Of a DNA stretch of 64,000 nt, positions 1-8,017 are shown piece after piece (position 1 is the first letter of the stretch; each line of letters starts with the position of its first letter). The stretch is taken from contig JAHZAY010000006.1 in NCBI GenBank assembly GCA_019423685.1, positions 62,001-126,000 of the forward strand, read 5' to 3'. The position numbers and the translations under genes were made by a program. The notes beneath the pieces are model-generated. The model was not told the DNA's origin and did not search any database. It saw only the letters and a program-made list of their open reading frames with translations. This DNA comes from Clostridiales bacterium. Lineage in GTDB: Bacteria > Bacillota > Clostridia > Oscillospirales > Ruminococcaceae.

Positions 1-212
1 ATGGCTGCCAGCTTGATGGAGCGCAGCAAAACGCCCATATACTCTCCGCCGCGGGCGATATTTTCGAGGGTGAATTGGCCTTCGGAGGTGGTCAGTGCAA
101 AATAGGCGATCATTGCCAGTGGCACGATGATAAACAGCGCCAACCACAGCACATAAGGCACTGCGGGCACCGACTGAAGGAGGGCCTTCTTTTTGGCGTT
201 GGTCAGTTTCAT
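1..212 (-). CDS. potB: Spermidine/putrescine ABC transporter permease, N-terminal part (runs off left edge)
   Basis: Reading the minus strand from the ATG at 212 gives about 70 residues: a short basic start (MKLTNAKKK), one hydrophobic segment (about residues 16-38) and then a periplasmic-loop-like stretch. This is how PotB/PotH-type inner-membrane permeases of polyamine ABC importers begin. The start overlaps the potA stop as ATGA, so the two genes are translationally coupled and in one operon. The permease would form the membrane channel energised by the PotA ATPase. The rest of the gene, and the expected second permease and binding protein, lie outside the window, so the substrate rests mostly on the PotA match. 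Confidence 0.85.
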   Translation of the reverse strand, partial: MKLTNAKKKALLQSVPAVPYVLWLALFIIVPLAMIAYFALTTSEGQFTLENIARGGEYMGVLLRSIKLAA

Positions 213-1264
213 TTTGCCTGCGCCTCCATCTTCTTCATGATGTGGATGTTTTCCGGGTCGATGTTCATGCCGATATGTGCGCCGACCGGTTGGCTCTGAG
301 TGGAGTGGATCAGCCACTTATAGCCGTGGGCATCGACGGTGATCTCATAGTGGACGCCCTTGAAGATGACCGATTCCACCTCGCCGCTGATAGGGGAGGT
401 CTCATAGTCACCGACGATGATATCCTCCGGACGGATGACGACATCGACGCGCTCGTTTTCATCGAAGCCCTTATCGACGCACTTGAAGGCCTGTCCGGCG
501 AATTCAACCTCATAGTCCTCGTACATTACGCCGTCGATGATGTTGCTCTCGCCGATGAAGTCTGCGACAAAGGCATTTTTCGGCTCGTTGTAGATGTCCT
601 GCGGGGTGCCGATCTGCTGGATCTCGCCGTCCTTCATGACGACTACCCGATCGGACATGGTCAGCGCCTCTTCCTGGTCATGGGTGACATAGATGAAGGT
701 GATCTTCAGCGATTTCTGGATGCGCATCAGTTCTCCCTGCATCTCTTTGCGCAGCTTCAAATCCAGTGCGCCCAACGGCTCATCCAGCAGCAGTACTTTT
801 GGCTCGTTAACCAGAGCGCGCGCGATGGCGACACGCTGCTGCTGGCCGCCGGAAAGCTGGTTGATATTGCGGTTCTCAAAGCCGACCAAGCCCACCATCT
901 TGAGCATGTCGCGAACCTTTTGTTCGATCTGGCGCTTGTCCATCTTTTTGATGTTGAGACCAAAGGCCACATTGTCGAATACATTTAAATGAGGAAACAG
1001 CGCATAGCGCTGAAAGACGGTGTTGACGTTGCGCTTGTAGGGCGGCACGCCGTTGATCTTTTTGCCGTCAAAGTAGATTTCTCCCGAAGTGGGCTCCACA
1101 AAGCCGCCGATAATGCGCAGAGTGGTTGTTTTTCCGCAGCCGGAGGGGCCGAGGAAGGTGACGAACTCCTCATCGTGGATATCCAAATTGATACTTTTGA
1201 GGATTCTCTGGCCGTCAAACTCGACGACAATATTTTTAAGACTAATTAAAATATTTTCCTTCAT
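209..1264 (-). CDS. potA: Spermidine/putrescine ABC transporter ATP-binding protein PotA
   Basis: A 351-residue ABC ATPase, the normal PotA length. The Walker A motif GPSGCGKT is at residues 39-46, the LSGGQ signature near 137-141, Walker B with DE at 157-162 and the switch histidine at 195. After about residue 235 comes a TOBE-like regulatory domain, as in polyamine and other MalK-type importers. It hydrolyses ATP at the inner face of the membrane to drive uptake. A ribosome-binding site (GAGGGAG) lies about 10 bases before the ATG. The downstream permease overlaps by four bases. The polyamine assignment comes from overall family resemblance plus the PotB-like neighbour; iron or thiamine importers of the same superfamily are less likely. 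Confidence 0.93.
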   Translation of the reverse strand: MKENILISLKNIVVEFDGQRILKSINLDIHDEEFVTFLGPSGCGKTTTLRIIGGFVEPTSGEIYFDGKKINGVPPYKRNVNTVFQRYALFPHLNVFDNVAFGLNIKKMDKRQIEQKVRDMLKMVGLVGFENRNINQLSGGQQQRVAIARALVNEPKVLLLDEPLGALDLKLRKEMQGELMRIQKSLKITFIYVTHDQEEALTMSDRVVVMKDGEIQQIGTPQDIYNEPKNAFVADFIGESNIIDGVMYEDYEVEFAGQAFKCVDKGFDENERVDVVIRPEDIIVGDYETSPISGEVESVIFKGVHYEITVDAHGYKWLIHSTQSQPVGAHIGMNIDPENIHIMKKMEAQAK

Positions 1265-1323
1265 CCAGATTGCTCTCCCTCACAAAGAATATTTTACGGA
1301 CGATAAACCGCATATCCTATAAC

Positions 1324-1351
1324 ACTATAGCACAAGGGGGGCGAAAGTCAA
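1324..1351 (-). promoter_or_regulatory. Sigma-A-type promoter for the pot operon
   Basis: On the minus strand a -35 box TTGACT (1351-1346) is separated by 16 bases from a -10 box TATAGT (1329-1324), about 60 bases upstream of the potA start. No clear operator is visible nearby. Confidence 0.7.
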
Positions 1352-1663
1352 GGATTTTTCTTATATTTCTGCAAAATTCTGTATTTTTTTCGATTTATCA
1401 GAATCCATTTCCCGCATCCTATGCACAATTTCAGTATTCTCAATTTTACGCGATTTTTCATCGATTTAACGCAAACTTTATTTGTAAGTTCCACCTGTCT
1501 TTTGCATTGGTGCAAAGGAGGGTGAGAGGGGCAAAAAAACTGCCCGATCGCAGCCTGCCCATTTGAGGGGAGAAAGGGTGATGCCGTGCACAAAATCTGT
1601 CTTTCTTCATAAACTGGTATTGAATGTCAGCGTGCTCTCCTGCACCTGCTGATGTATCTCATC

Positions 1664-1682
1664 GGCGGCAGTGCATGCCGCC
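1664..1682. other. Hairpin just upstream of the interrupted cysteine-rich gene
   Basis: A perfect 7-base inverted repeat, GGCGGCA and TGCCGCC around a 5-base loop, sits just ahead of the ribosome-binding site (GGAGGG) of the gene starting at 1700. It could be an operator or an mRNA 5'-end structure. The rest of 1352-1663 is AT-rich, and I see no gene or confident promoter in it. Confidence 0.4.
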
Positions 1683-1699
1683 CTAAACGGAGGGATAGT

Positions 1700-1798
1700 A
1701 TGGCAGAATCAAAGGTAATCCGCCCAGGCGATTGCAACTGCTTTAAAGAGGCAGTCTGCATCGACGCGGAACGGATTTACGACTCTTGCAGCGAATAA
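1700..1798 (+). pseudogene. 5' fragment (codons 1-31) of a cysteine-rich gene split by the integrative element
   Basis: The frame begins with ATG after a good ribosome-binding site (GGAGGG at 1690-1695) and encodes MAESKVIRPGDCNCFKEAVC and then IDAERIYDSCS. It then crosses the junction at 1794/1795 and hits a TAA supplied by the element (1796-1798), leaving a 32-residue peptide. The rest of the gene starts at 13062. Joined at GA, the two parts read YDSCS-DKDCLEDL without a frameshift. I recall proteins with this N-terminus as unnamed conserved proteins of clostridia, but that is from memory. It is not broken by decay: there is no internal stop or frameshift in either half. It is cut cleanly once. 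Confidence 0.85.
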
Positions 1799-1813
1799 GA
1801 TATCGCACCATAG
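1775..1813. other. attL: left attachment junction of the integrative element
   Basis: Host sequence up to the crossover dinucleotide GA (1793-1794) is followed by the element arm ATAAGATATCGCACCATAG (1795-1813). The arm is an imperfect mirror of the right-hand arm at 13041-13059. Only the dinucleotide GA is shared between the two junctions, as expected for large serine recombinases, which need only a 2-base, non-palindromic core. Confidence 0.8.
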
Positions 1814-1814
1814 A

Positions 1815-1854
1815 GGAAAGAAAAGGACCGCATCATTGCGGTCCTTTTCTTTCC
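1815..1854. terminator. Bidirectional terminator at the left end of the element
   Basis: A perfect 17-base inverted repeat (1815-1831 and 1838-1854, core GGACCGC/GCGGTCC) has A-rich 5' and T-rich 3' flanks. It directly follows the recombinase stop codon and lies 20 bases inside attL. It would end recombinase transcription and also stop reads entering from the split host gene. Confidence 0.88.
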
Positions 1855-3371
1855 TACATATTGATGAAGGTGACGTCGAGGGCAAAGGGAGAAGTCCGAC
1901 TTTTGCGAAAGTAGACGGCTTTTTCCACCACCGTTTTGAGCAGACGGTTTTTTTCTTTGGGGGAGGAGACTGCATAATTGGCAAGGACATGTTCAATCTT
2001 TTGAACGAGACATTCTGCCTTGCGGCTGTTGATCTGGTCAATCTGATCTTGTAATGTTTTCAGCTGCTGCTCTGCGCAGGAGAGCTTTTGACCGAGAAGG
2101 AGGTCTCGTTCTTGAAACACCTGGATGGAGTAAATCCCCTGTTCGAGCAGGGTATACAGCTTATCTTGTTGTCTTTTTAAGGAAAGGATGTTCTTCTGGG
2201 CGGCGTGTGCCTCCTTTTGCAGTTCATCGAGGGCAGTATCTTGCTGTTTTTTTCCCTGGCCGATTTGGATTTCGTCCAGTTTGGCGTGCAGGATTTCTAG
2301 CAGCGCAGCTTCAGCGCGGCCAATATCGACACCGGGCGTACAGCCGGGGTGGGTGCAAAGGAGGGTACTGGTCCCTCTGGTGTTGCTGCGCTGCATCTGC
2401 ATCCGGCTGCCGCAATTGCTACAGATTACAATGCCGGCCAGAGGATTGCGGACAAGCCCATGCACCCCTCTTTTTAAAGATGGAGTAGCCCGACTTTTGC
2501 AGACGTTGACACATTTTTGATAAGACTCCATCGACACCTGAGGAGTATGGATTCCTTTTACGAGAATCACCTGATCAGGAGGATTTTCGACCTGGTAGCC
2601 GGTTTCTGAGCCATTTTCCCCTTTGCGCACATTTTTGCAGCGGTTCCATTGAATCAAACCGGCATTGACAGGGTTGGTGGCGATATGGCGGATAGAGGAG
2701 CGGCAGAAAGGCAGACCTTTGCGGTTATAGGCCCCTATGGCGGCCAGCCGTTGTTGGATCGTGTGGATCGGTTCCTGGTTGCCGTACATCTCAACAATCA
2801 TCTGCATAATGGGACCTTCGGTTTCGTGCGGCTCCAGGGACGGGAGGTTGTTGATTTTGGCTCGTTTCCAGCCATAGGGTGGTTCAGCCACAAAACCGCC
2901 GGCTTTGACAGTTTGTTCCCGGCCACGTTTAAGGCGCTTGGTGATCATCTTGTATTCGCGGCGGGCCATAAAGCCCTTAAATTCGGTCAGCTCCTCGTCC
3001 ATCTCGTTGTTGAGATCATAGACTTTTTCCGGAGTGACGATGAGGGTGTCGGAAGTCTTGAAGGTTTCAAGGATTAAACCCTGGTCCCGCATATCGCCGC
3101 GGCCCAGACGGTCGATATCGACCACCAACACCGATTGAAATTTACCGCTGGTGACATCTTCCAGCAGCCGAATCATCTGTGGGCGGGAAAAGATGTTTTC
3201 GCCGGAAACGACCTCCCGATAGATGCAATCTTCGGGAACTAGGTATTTTCCGCGCTTAGCGACAGCGCGCAGGATACTTTCATGCCGGTGCAGCGTCTCC
3301 ATGACGGCCTCGTGCGGGTCGTCGGCGCGGGATTTTCGCAGGTACATAGCGGACAATGCAGAGTAATTCAT
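1854..3371 (-). CDS. Large serine recombinase (site-specific integrase)
   Basis: A 505-residue recombinase. It has an N-terminal resolvase domain with the nucleophile Ser14 in YLRKSR and the DIDRLGRG motif at 85-92. A recombinase domain (about 165-270) follows, then a zinc ribbon with cysteines near 317, 320, 339 and 344, and a long coiled coil (about 378-455). This is the standard architecture of phage- and transposon-borne large serine integrases. The open frame extends 53 codons upstream. I chose the ATG at 3371 because AGAGG lies 8 bases before it and because resolvase domains start this close to the catalytic serine. It should cut attP and attB with a 2-base stagger and exchange strands. 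Its 3' end faces attL. Confidence 0.93.
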   Translation of the reverse strand: MNYSALSAMYLRKSRADDPHEAVMETLHRHESILRAVAKRGKYLVPEDCIYREVVSGENIFSRPQMIRLLEDVTSGKFQSVLVVDIDRLGRGDMRDQGLILETFKTSDTLIVTPEKVYDLNNEMDEELTEFKGFMARREYKMITKRLKRGREQTVKAGGFVAEPPYGWKRAKINNLPSLEPHETEGPIMQMIVEMYGNQEPIHTIQQRLAAIGAYNRKGLPFCRSSIRHIATNPVNAGLIQWNRCKNVRKGENGSETGYQVENPPDQVILVKGIHTPQVSMESYQKCVNVCKSRATPSLKRGVHGLVRNPLAGIVICSNCGSRMQMQRSNTRGTSTLLCTHPGCTPGVDIGRAEAALLEILHAKLDEIQIGQGKKQQDTALDELQKEAHAAQKNILSLKRQQDKLYTLLEQGIYSIQVFQERDLLLGQKLSCAEQQLKTLQDQIDQINSRKAECLVQKIEHVLANYAVSSPKEKNRLLKTVVEKAVYFRKSRTSPFALDVTFINM

Positions 3372-3815
3372 GGTATGCCTCTTTTCGATAGACGGGTCTA
3401 GCAGTGCAATATGGATGCCAATTCTCTCCTGTGCTGGCAGTGCAGAGGAGGGCATTGGTTTTTTATGGGGAAGGGCAGTTTGTCCTTTGGCCGTTGCCGG
3501 ACTGCTGCTTGTGCGATGGCTTTTTACCAATACATCACGATGCTTTTTCCTCTGTATATTCTATGGCAAGATAGGGTGGAAAATGAAACGTGGTTCTATA
3601 GAGAAGGCGGTGGATGAGATGCCGCAAAGAAGCGTCTGGGAGCTAAGGGCTCAGACAATCGGTTTGCCATGAAAAATTTTTGGAGTGGATAGACCTTTCC
3701 AGTTTTTTTGGAGACATGTACCCATGTTGTCTTCTGCTGTGTTGCATCGGGATGGGAATTGCCACATATCCCATCTTGTTCCGGCATACATTGCGGAAGA
3801 AGGGGGGATCGTTTG

Positions 3816-4106
3816 ATGCCAAAGTCGAAAATAAGCGATTCGAACAGTTTGACTACAGAAATAGAGACGATGTATCAGGACTGCACACCGGGTCAGATTA
3901 TGCCGGATGGGCGGGAATTTTTGGGGATCAAAAAGTTTCCAGATGGAGTAGCGATTGCCATGTTTAACTCCGCAAAGCGAGACGCCGAAACAATCTGCCA
4001 AAATCGTAAAAATTTGGAAGATACTTTTAACTCCATCTTGGCCGCACATGGGTGCGATACATACTATCCTTTACTTTTTCCGCCGAGAGAGGGCGTCGAT
4101 ATTTAA
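3816..4106 (+). CDS. Small unknown protein next to the recombinase
   Basis: A 96-residue soluble protein starting MPKSKISDS, with a purine-rich ribosome-binding site (GGGGGG) 9-10 bases before the ATG at 3816. The same frame is open upstream to 3708, but that part is cysteine-rich low-quality sequence without a good start. It contains the stretch GREFLGIKKFPDG and a C-terminal AHGCDTYYPLLFPP. I recognise no family. Small, poorly conserved proteins near large serine recombinases are often directionality factors or excision regulators, so this is a candidate by position only. It is transcribed divergently from the recombinase. Confidence 0.55.
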   Translation: MPKSKISDSNSLTTEIETMYQDCTPGQIMPDGREFLGIKKFPDGVAIAMFNSAKRDAETICQNRKNLEDTFNSILAAHGCDTYYPLLFPPREGVDI

Positions 4107-4245
4107 CCATCCTAACAGGGGGATAGGAGGGGCGGGCCGCTTTTTAGCTAACCATTTACAGAAGGTACCAACAGACCCGTTTTCCCCAAAATGTTTAATA
4201 CAGCATGAGGTTGGAGCATCGCCCACAAAAGCTGATGGGAGAGGC

Positions 4246-4279
4246 AAAAAAGGAAGATGCAGCAGCATCTTCCTTTTTT
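4246..4279. terminator. Bidirectional intrinsic terminator
   Basis: Stem GGAAGATGC/GCATCTTCC around a 4-base loop, preceded by six A and followed by six T. It lies 140 bases after the small gene at 3816-4106. Confidence 0.8.
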
Positions 4280-4280
4280 A

Positions 4281-4718
4281 TATTGATCGATTGAAAAGGG
4301 TCTGTAAAGTGGGGCAGGTTGTAACAATTTTTCTTGCAGAGAAAACATGAGCAGTTGGAGCAAAACAAACGATATGGATAGGACGCAGAGCAGTTCGGGT
4401 GTGAGGGCTAAGTTAAGCTTTCACATCCATTTTTTTATGTTGCACAACGTGGATACGATGTTCAGCTGGCAGAGCAAGCTGGATGTGTTTTTCATGTGCG
4501 ACCGCATCAAGGATGAGCAGTATAAGGAATGGATGAGCATGTTGGAAGGAGAGTAGTTGGACGAGAAAAAATAAAAAAGTTGCATGTTTGTGTGCAACTT
4601 TTAGCCGGAAATGGGGTATGGGTGAAGGGAGATGTCGCGGAGTGGATCTTAATAAATCAATCTCCGGTCCATGTCGAGCAGACTCTTTGCCAAAAGGAAT
4701 GGGAGCGGGTTCCTTTGG
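4281..4718. other. Gene-poor stretch of the element, with a hairpin at 4575-4602
   Basis: No convincing gene. A 69-codon open frame (4347-4556) ends in a plausible helical segment (DRIKDEQYKEWMSMLEGE) but has a poor start and may be the relic of a longer gene. Shortly after its stop, AAAAGTTGCA (4575-4584) and TGCAACTTTT (4593-4602) form a perfect 10-base stem that would work as a terminator in either direction. Confidence 0.4.
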
Positions 4719-5264
4719 CTATGGCGTAAGTTTAGCACTTAGGAAATTCAGAATCTCCTTTAAAATTTCCTGATTTTCCGGGCAGTCCACCAGCAAATAG
4801 GTGTTGAAATCAAAAGAGCAGGCACGTTGTGGGGAGGTTTCAAAACAGATTTCTTCTTCACACAGGCGCAAGTCAATGGGTGCGGGACCAATAAAAGATA
4901 TCCAATATTCATATCCCGACTCGCTTTCGTGCTCTTCGGAAAATAGGTGGGATTTTCCCAACTTTTTTCGCACCTTTAAGGAATCTAAGCAGGCGATGAG
5001 CTTTTCCATCTCCTGTGGATCATCGGAGTAAACGTCCAGTTCAGAAGCCGGCTTTGTCCGGGCACCCAGGACATCGTCGACCGCTTCCGACCAGGCGACC
5101 GGAAAGATCGAAAAGGCATAGTGCTTTTTTAGGGAAATTTCCTTTTGTTCAAGAACCTTCCCCAGCGTGCGGACGGGGAAAATAATAAGATAGGCAGTAA
5201 AGAGAATTAAGGAAACTAGCAAAACAATAGAAATATATTTTAGCTGTTTTGGGATGTAGTTCAT
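4719..5264 (-). CDS. Membrane-anchored protein of unknown function (paralogue 1)
   Basis: 181 residues. A single N-terminal membrane anchor (about residues 9-30, ending in FPVRT) is followed by a roughly 150-residue extracellular domain with the motifs VRKKLGKSH and SFDFNTYLLV. I do not recognise the family. It is clearly paralogous to the broken gene just upstream at 5330-5884. They share the PVRT-G-VL stretch after the anchor, R-KK-GKSH, E-YEY, the L-LC-EE region and FNTY near the C-terminus. The two arose by tandem duplication. Role unknown; a cell-surface function is inferred only from the anchor. Confidence 0.7.
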   Translation of the reverse strand: MNYIPKQLKYISIVLLVSLILFTAYLIIFPVRTLGKVLEQKEISLKKHYAFSIFPVAWSEAVDDVLGARTKPASELDVYSDDPQEMEKLIACLDSLKVRKKLGKSHLFSEEHESESGYEYWISFIGPAPIDLRLCEEEICFETSPQRACSFDFNTYLLVDCPENQEILKEILNFLSAKLTP

Positions 5265-5329
5265 TGTTGAGCCTCCTTTTGTTCAATATAGCATATTTAA
5301 GAACAAGGAGAAAAATTTCTCTCTGCTAT

Positions 5330-5884
5330 TTAACGAACTTTTTCCTTCCGTTTTGAAATTTTTTCCGATAAAAAAATAAAAATTTGATTGAAATAATGCG
5401 CGTTTTCTGAATTGTTTAGCATGTAGTAGGTGTTAAAATTGTAGGAAGAAAAACGTCCATTACCAGGTAATTTGAAACTGAATTCCTCCGGACATAGCCG
5501 AATTGGAAGATAGCCCTGGTCAGTATGAAACAAAATTTCATATTCGTATGCTGGTTCATTGGAATGTTTTTGTGAAAATCAATGACTTTTTCCCATCTTT
5601 TTTCGAATATTCAAAGAGTAGAGCAAGTTGCAGAACTCCTTTATTTCCTCGGATTCTGAAAGCCATATTCCTTCACCAAGTTCCAAATCGGCAAAAGGGT
5701 CACACGCAGACCAACTTTTGGGTGCAGTTGGAATGATTCTGATTTCATCAGGAGAATCTAAATTATCTTTTGCCAAAACCTCTCCTATTGTGCGAACAGG
5801 GCAAAGGAGAAAATAGAGGGCTAGTGTGAGAAGGAGCAATCCTATTAGGATGACAGCAAACTTTCCAGCTTTTTTCAATTTCAT
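5330..5884 (-). pseudogene. Paralogue 2 of the membrane-anchored protein, broken by an in-frame TGA
   Basis: The frame starting at 5884 encodes a membrane anchor (about residues 8-28, ending in CPVRT) and a domain like that of its neighbour. It reads KKMGKSH and then TGA at 5581-5579. The same frame continues after the stop as FSQKHSNEPAYEYE and runs to 5330. The intact paralogue has KKLGKSH-LFSEEHESES at this position. A single leucine codon (TTA or TTG) has therefore most likely become TGA, with no frameshift. Repaired, the protein would be 184 residues. The N-terminal 101 residues could still be made. Confidence 0.75.
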
Positions 5885-5998
5885 ACGATTTCCTCCTTAT
5901 TCTTATTATAGCGCATTTTGAAATGAGGGAACATAGGAGATATCGAAAAAAAGAAAACTGAAAATTGGGAGTTTAGAACAAGGAAGGGGGTGAAACCG

Positions 5999-6343
5999 AT
6001 GATCGAACTGAACATCTGGCAGCTGCTTATCGGCTTTGTGGCGGCGATGGGGATACCCAGCGCCATCATGGGACTGATTGTCAAGCGGTTGGAGAAGCGC
6101 CTTGCCAGGCGGGACAGCGAGCGGGAGGAGCAGGACAAGGCCCAGAAGGACCTGATCGTGCTGCTGGTGCAGAGCACAAGCGCCTCGATCGCGCTCGGTG
6201 AGGCGACGGCGCGAGCGGTGCAGCGCATCCCGGACGCCCACTGCAACGGCGATATGCACGCGGCGCTGGAATACGCCACCAGCGTCAAGCACAAGCAGAA
6301 GGACTTTTTGACCAAGCAGGGGGTAGACGCCCTGCTGGACTAA
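5999..6343 (+). CDS. Small phage-type membrane protein (holin-like), upstream of the muramidase
   Basis: 114 residues. One N-terminal membrane segment (about residues 4-26) is followed by a basic, highly charged helix (KRLEKRLARRDSEREEQDK). After that comes a more ordered domain with ATARAVQRIPDAHCNGDM and a C-terminal FLTKQGVDALL. I know this kind of protein from clostridial prophages next to endolysins, but it has no established name. ATG 5999 is preferred over GTG 5990 because the AGGAAGGGGG ribosome-binding site ends at 5990. It sits directly upstream of the GH25 lysin and points the same way, suggesting a lysis-module role. Confidence 0.7.
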   Translation: MIELNIWQLLIGFVAAMGIPSAIMGLIVKRLEKRLARRDSEREEQDKAQKDLIVLLVQSTSASIALGEATARAVQRIPDAHCNGDMHAALEYATSVKHKQKDFLTKQGVDALLD

Positions 6344-6419
6344 AGTGATGGTTTTTGCCAGTGTGGGAGGTGTTCGAGCTTCGTCACCTCAACATGGACA
6401 AAGGAAAGGATGTGGAATC

Positions 6420-7265
6420 GTGACAAAGAATGGAATAGATGTTTCGTACGCACAAACCAGTGTGGATTGGCCGAAGGTCAAGGCGGCAGGCATCGACTTT
6501 GCGATGATCCGGGTGGGCTGGTGTTACAACAGCGGCGCCTTGAAGGTGGACAAGCTGTTCCAAAGCCACATGGAGGGCGCGCTGGCAGCGGGACTGGATG
6601 TTGGCGTCTATCTGTACAGCTACGCCACCACCGCACAGGCGGCCAGACGGGCGGCAAAGGAGGTCATCGAGGCGGTCAAACCGTACAAGCTCAGCTACCC
6701 GATTGCCTTCGACATCGAGTATGAGAGCATCTACACCGGCGGCAGCAAGCAGGTCAACACCGACATCTGCAAGGCTTTCCTCGATGAGGTCGAGGCCGCC
6801 GGCTACTATGCAATGCTCTACTGCTCCAAGGACTTTTTGGACAGCTACCTGTTGCCCGATCAGCTCACCGCCTATGATAAGTGGATTGCCCAGTACGCCA
6901 GCGCCTGCACCTCCAAGCACGCGCACGGCATTTGGCAGTACACCGGCAGCGGCAAGGTGGACGGCGTTGCAGGCAGCGTCGACCGGGACGTCGCCTACAA
7001 GGACTACCCGGCCATCATCGCCAAACTCAACGGCCAGGCCCAGAAAAGCCAGCTGCCCTACACCGTGCAGTGTGGGGCCTTTGCGGATACGGACAATGCG
7101 GCGAAGCTGTACGCAAAGCTGAATGAAAAAGGGTACTTTGTTTTCTTCCAGAACGAGGCGACCGTCAAGGTGTGCGTCGGGAAGTTTGCCAGCAGCGAGG
7201 AAGCGCAACGCACCTGCGATGATCTGAAGAAAAAGGGCTTTGTGGGGTTTGTTGCGACGCTATAA
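6420..7265 (+). CDS. GH25 muramidase with C-terminal SPOR domain (phage-type endolysin)
   Basis: 281 residues from the GTG at 6420, which has AAAGGAAAGG 9 bases upstream. Residues about 5-195 are a glycosyl hydrolase family 25 domain. The motif GIDVSYAQ carries Asp7, and FDIEYE carries the catalytic Asp98 and Glu100. After a short linker, residues about 212-281 form a SPOR-like peptidoglycan-binding repeat (YTVQCGAFADTDNA and VKVCVGKFASSEEA). It should cleave the glycan chain of peptidoglycan. It has no signal peptide, so export through a holin is expected, which fits the holin gene downstream. The open frame extends 25 codons upstream, but those codons lack a good start. Confidence 0.88.
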   Translation: MTKNGIDVSYAQTSVDWPKVKAAGIDFAMIRVGWCYNSGALKVDKLFQSHMEGALAAGLDVGVYLYSYATTAQAARRAAKEVIEAVKPYKLSYPIAFDIEYESIYTGGSKQVNTDICKAFLDEVEAAGYYAMLYCSKDFLDSYLLPDQLTAYDKWIAQYASACTSKHAHGIWQYTGSGKVDGVAGSVDRDVAYKDYPAIIAKLNGQAQKSQLPYTVQCGAFADTDNAAKLYAKLNEKGYFVFFQNEATVKVCVGKFASSEEAQRTCDDLKKKGFVGFVATL

Positions 7266-7320
7266 GAGCCATCGGCAGTATTTATGAACCCTTTGCAGTT
7301 GCTTTGCCTGCGAAGAGGAA

Positions 7321-7564
7321 GGGACGGTTAAAGTCTGTACAAAAACTGGTCTAGCGTACCGTCCCTACTTCTGGGGGGAACGGCGCTAAAGCGCCGTGGG
7401 GGGATGAGAATATCCCCCAAAAGGGGAGTACCCAGAGGGGAATTCCCTCTCTGGGAGATTCTTTGGTGACTTTCTCATCGGGGAGAAAGTCACCCGGGGC
7501 TCGGGGGTGGAACACCCCAAAATCGGGGTTCGTAGGGGCCAGCGTCCCTACACAACCCCCCGAG
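7321..7564. other. Densely structured non-coding region between lysin and holin
   Basis: About 350 bases (7266-7614) without a gene hold a chain of inverted repeats: GGGACGGT/ACCGTCCC (7321-7328, 7358-7365); CGGCGCT/AGCGCCG (7381-7387, 7390-7396); GGGGGAT/ATCCCCC (near 7399-7418); CCCAGAG/CTCTGGG (7431-7454); GGTGACTTTCTC/GAGAAAGTCACC (7465-7494); and CTCGGGGGT closing with ACCCCCCGAG (7500-7564), which encloses GTAGGG/CCCTAC. None ends in a T-run typical of terminators. This could be a structured RNA or a clostridial interspersed repeat. I cannot match it to a known RNA class. Confidence 0.6.
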
Positions 7565-7614
7565 AGGTGGAACCCCTTCTTTAAAAAAGTTAAAAAATAG
7601 AAAGGAGAATCCAT

Positions 7615-7926
7615 ATGATCGACATGACACAGGTTGTGGTGGCCGTAATTGGCCTGCTGTCGGTGATTGTGACCAGCGTTGTGGTACCGCTGATCAAATC
7701 CAAACTCACCAACAGCCAGTGGGAGAGCATCTGCAACTATGCCTATGCAGGCGTGCAGGCGGCGGAGATCCTCTTCAACGCACAGGGCAAGGGCGACGAG
7801 AAGTTCGCCTGGGTAAAGAACTACATCGAGCAGCAGTGCGCGGCGCATGGCATCAAGATCGACACCGATACAGTCCAGATCGCTATCGAGAACGCCTGGA
7901 AGGCGCTGGGACTGGATCAGAAATAG
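7615..7926 (+). CDS. Phage holin, LLH family
   Basis: 103 residues with one N-terminal membrane segment (about residues 5-26, ending VVPLIKSKL). A soluble helical C-terminal part contains the pattern YAYAGVQAAEILF and GDEKFAWVKNYIE, typical of LLH-type phage holins (PF09682). Holins make membrane lesions that let endolysin reach the wall, and this gene lies downstream of the GH25 lysin on the same strand. A good ribosome-binding site (GAAAGGAG) precedes the ATG. The 350-base structured gap between lysin and holin is unusual for a lysis cassette. Confidence 0.85.
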   Translation: MIDMTQVVVAVIGLLSVIVTSVVVPLIKSKLTNSQWESICNYAYAGVQAAEILFNAQGKGDEKFAWVKNYIEQQCAAHGIKIDTDTVQIAIENAWKALGLDQK

Positions 7927-8017
7927 CTCCCAGAAAAAGAAACAGTCAGTGAAGCGGAATAGGCCGCTTTGCAGATAAATCCATCTACATACTGTAAAAA
8001 GAAAGGAAGATTTTTTT

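Noticed and set aside
1600..1620. CATAAACT (1608-1615) as a possible sigma-E -10 for the split gene
   Set aside because: It matches 7 of 8 bases of the sigma-E -10, but no -35 match is found 14 bases upstream, so sporulation control of the split gene is not supported by this alone.
3955..4350. Overlapping 131-codon frame after the small recombinase-linked gene
   Set aside because: It spans the terminator at 4246-4279 and has no ribosome-binding site.
4347..4556. A 69-codon frame inside the element
   Set aside because: It has a weak start and no recognisable domain; retained only as a possible relic in the description of that stretch.
5579..5581. Selenocysteine or recoding at the TGA in paralogue 2
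   Set aside because: The intact paralogue has leucine here, not cysteine, and no SECIS-like hairpin is evident just after the TGA.
6384..7208. A 274-codon frame opposite the GH25 muramidase
   Set aside because: It is a shadow; the muramidase has full catalytic motifs and the better codon pattern.
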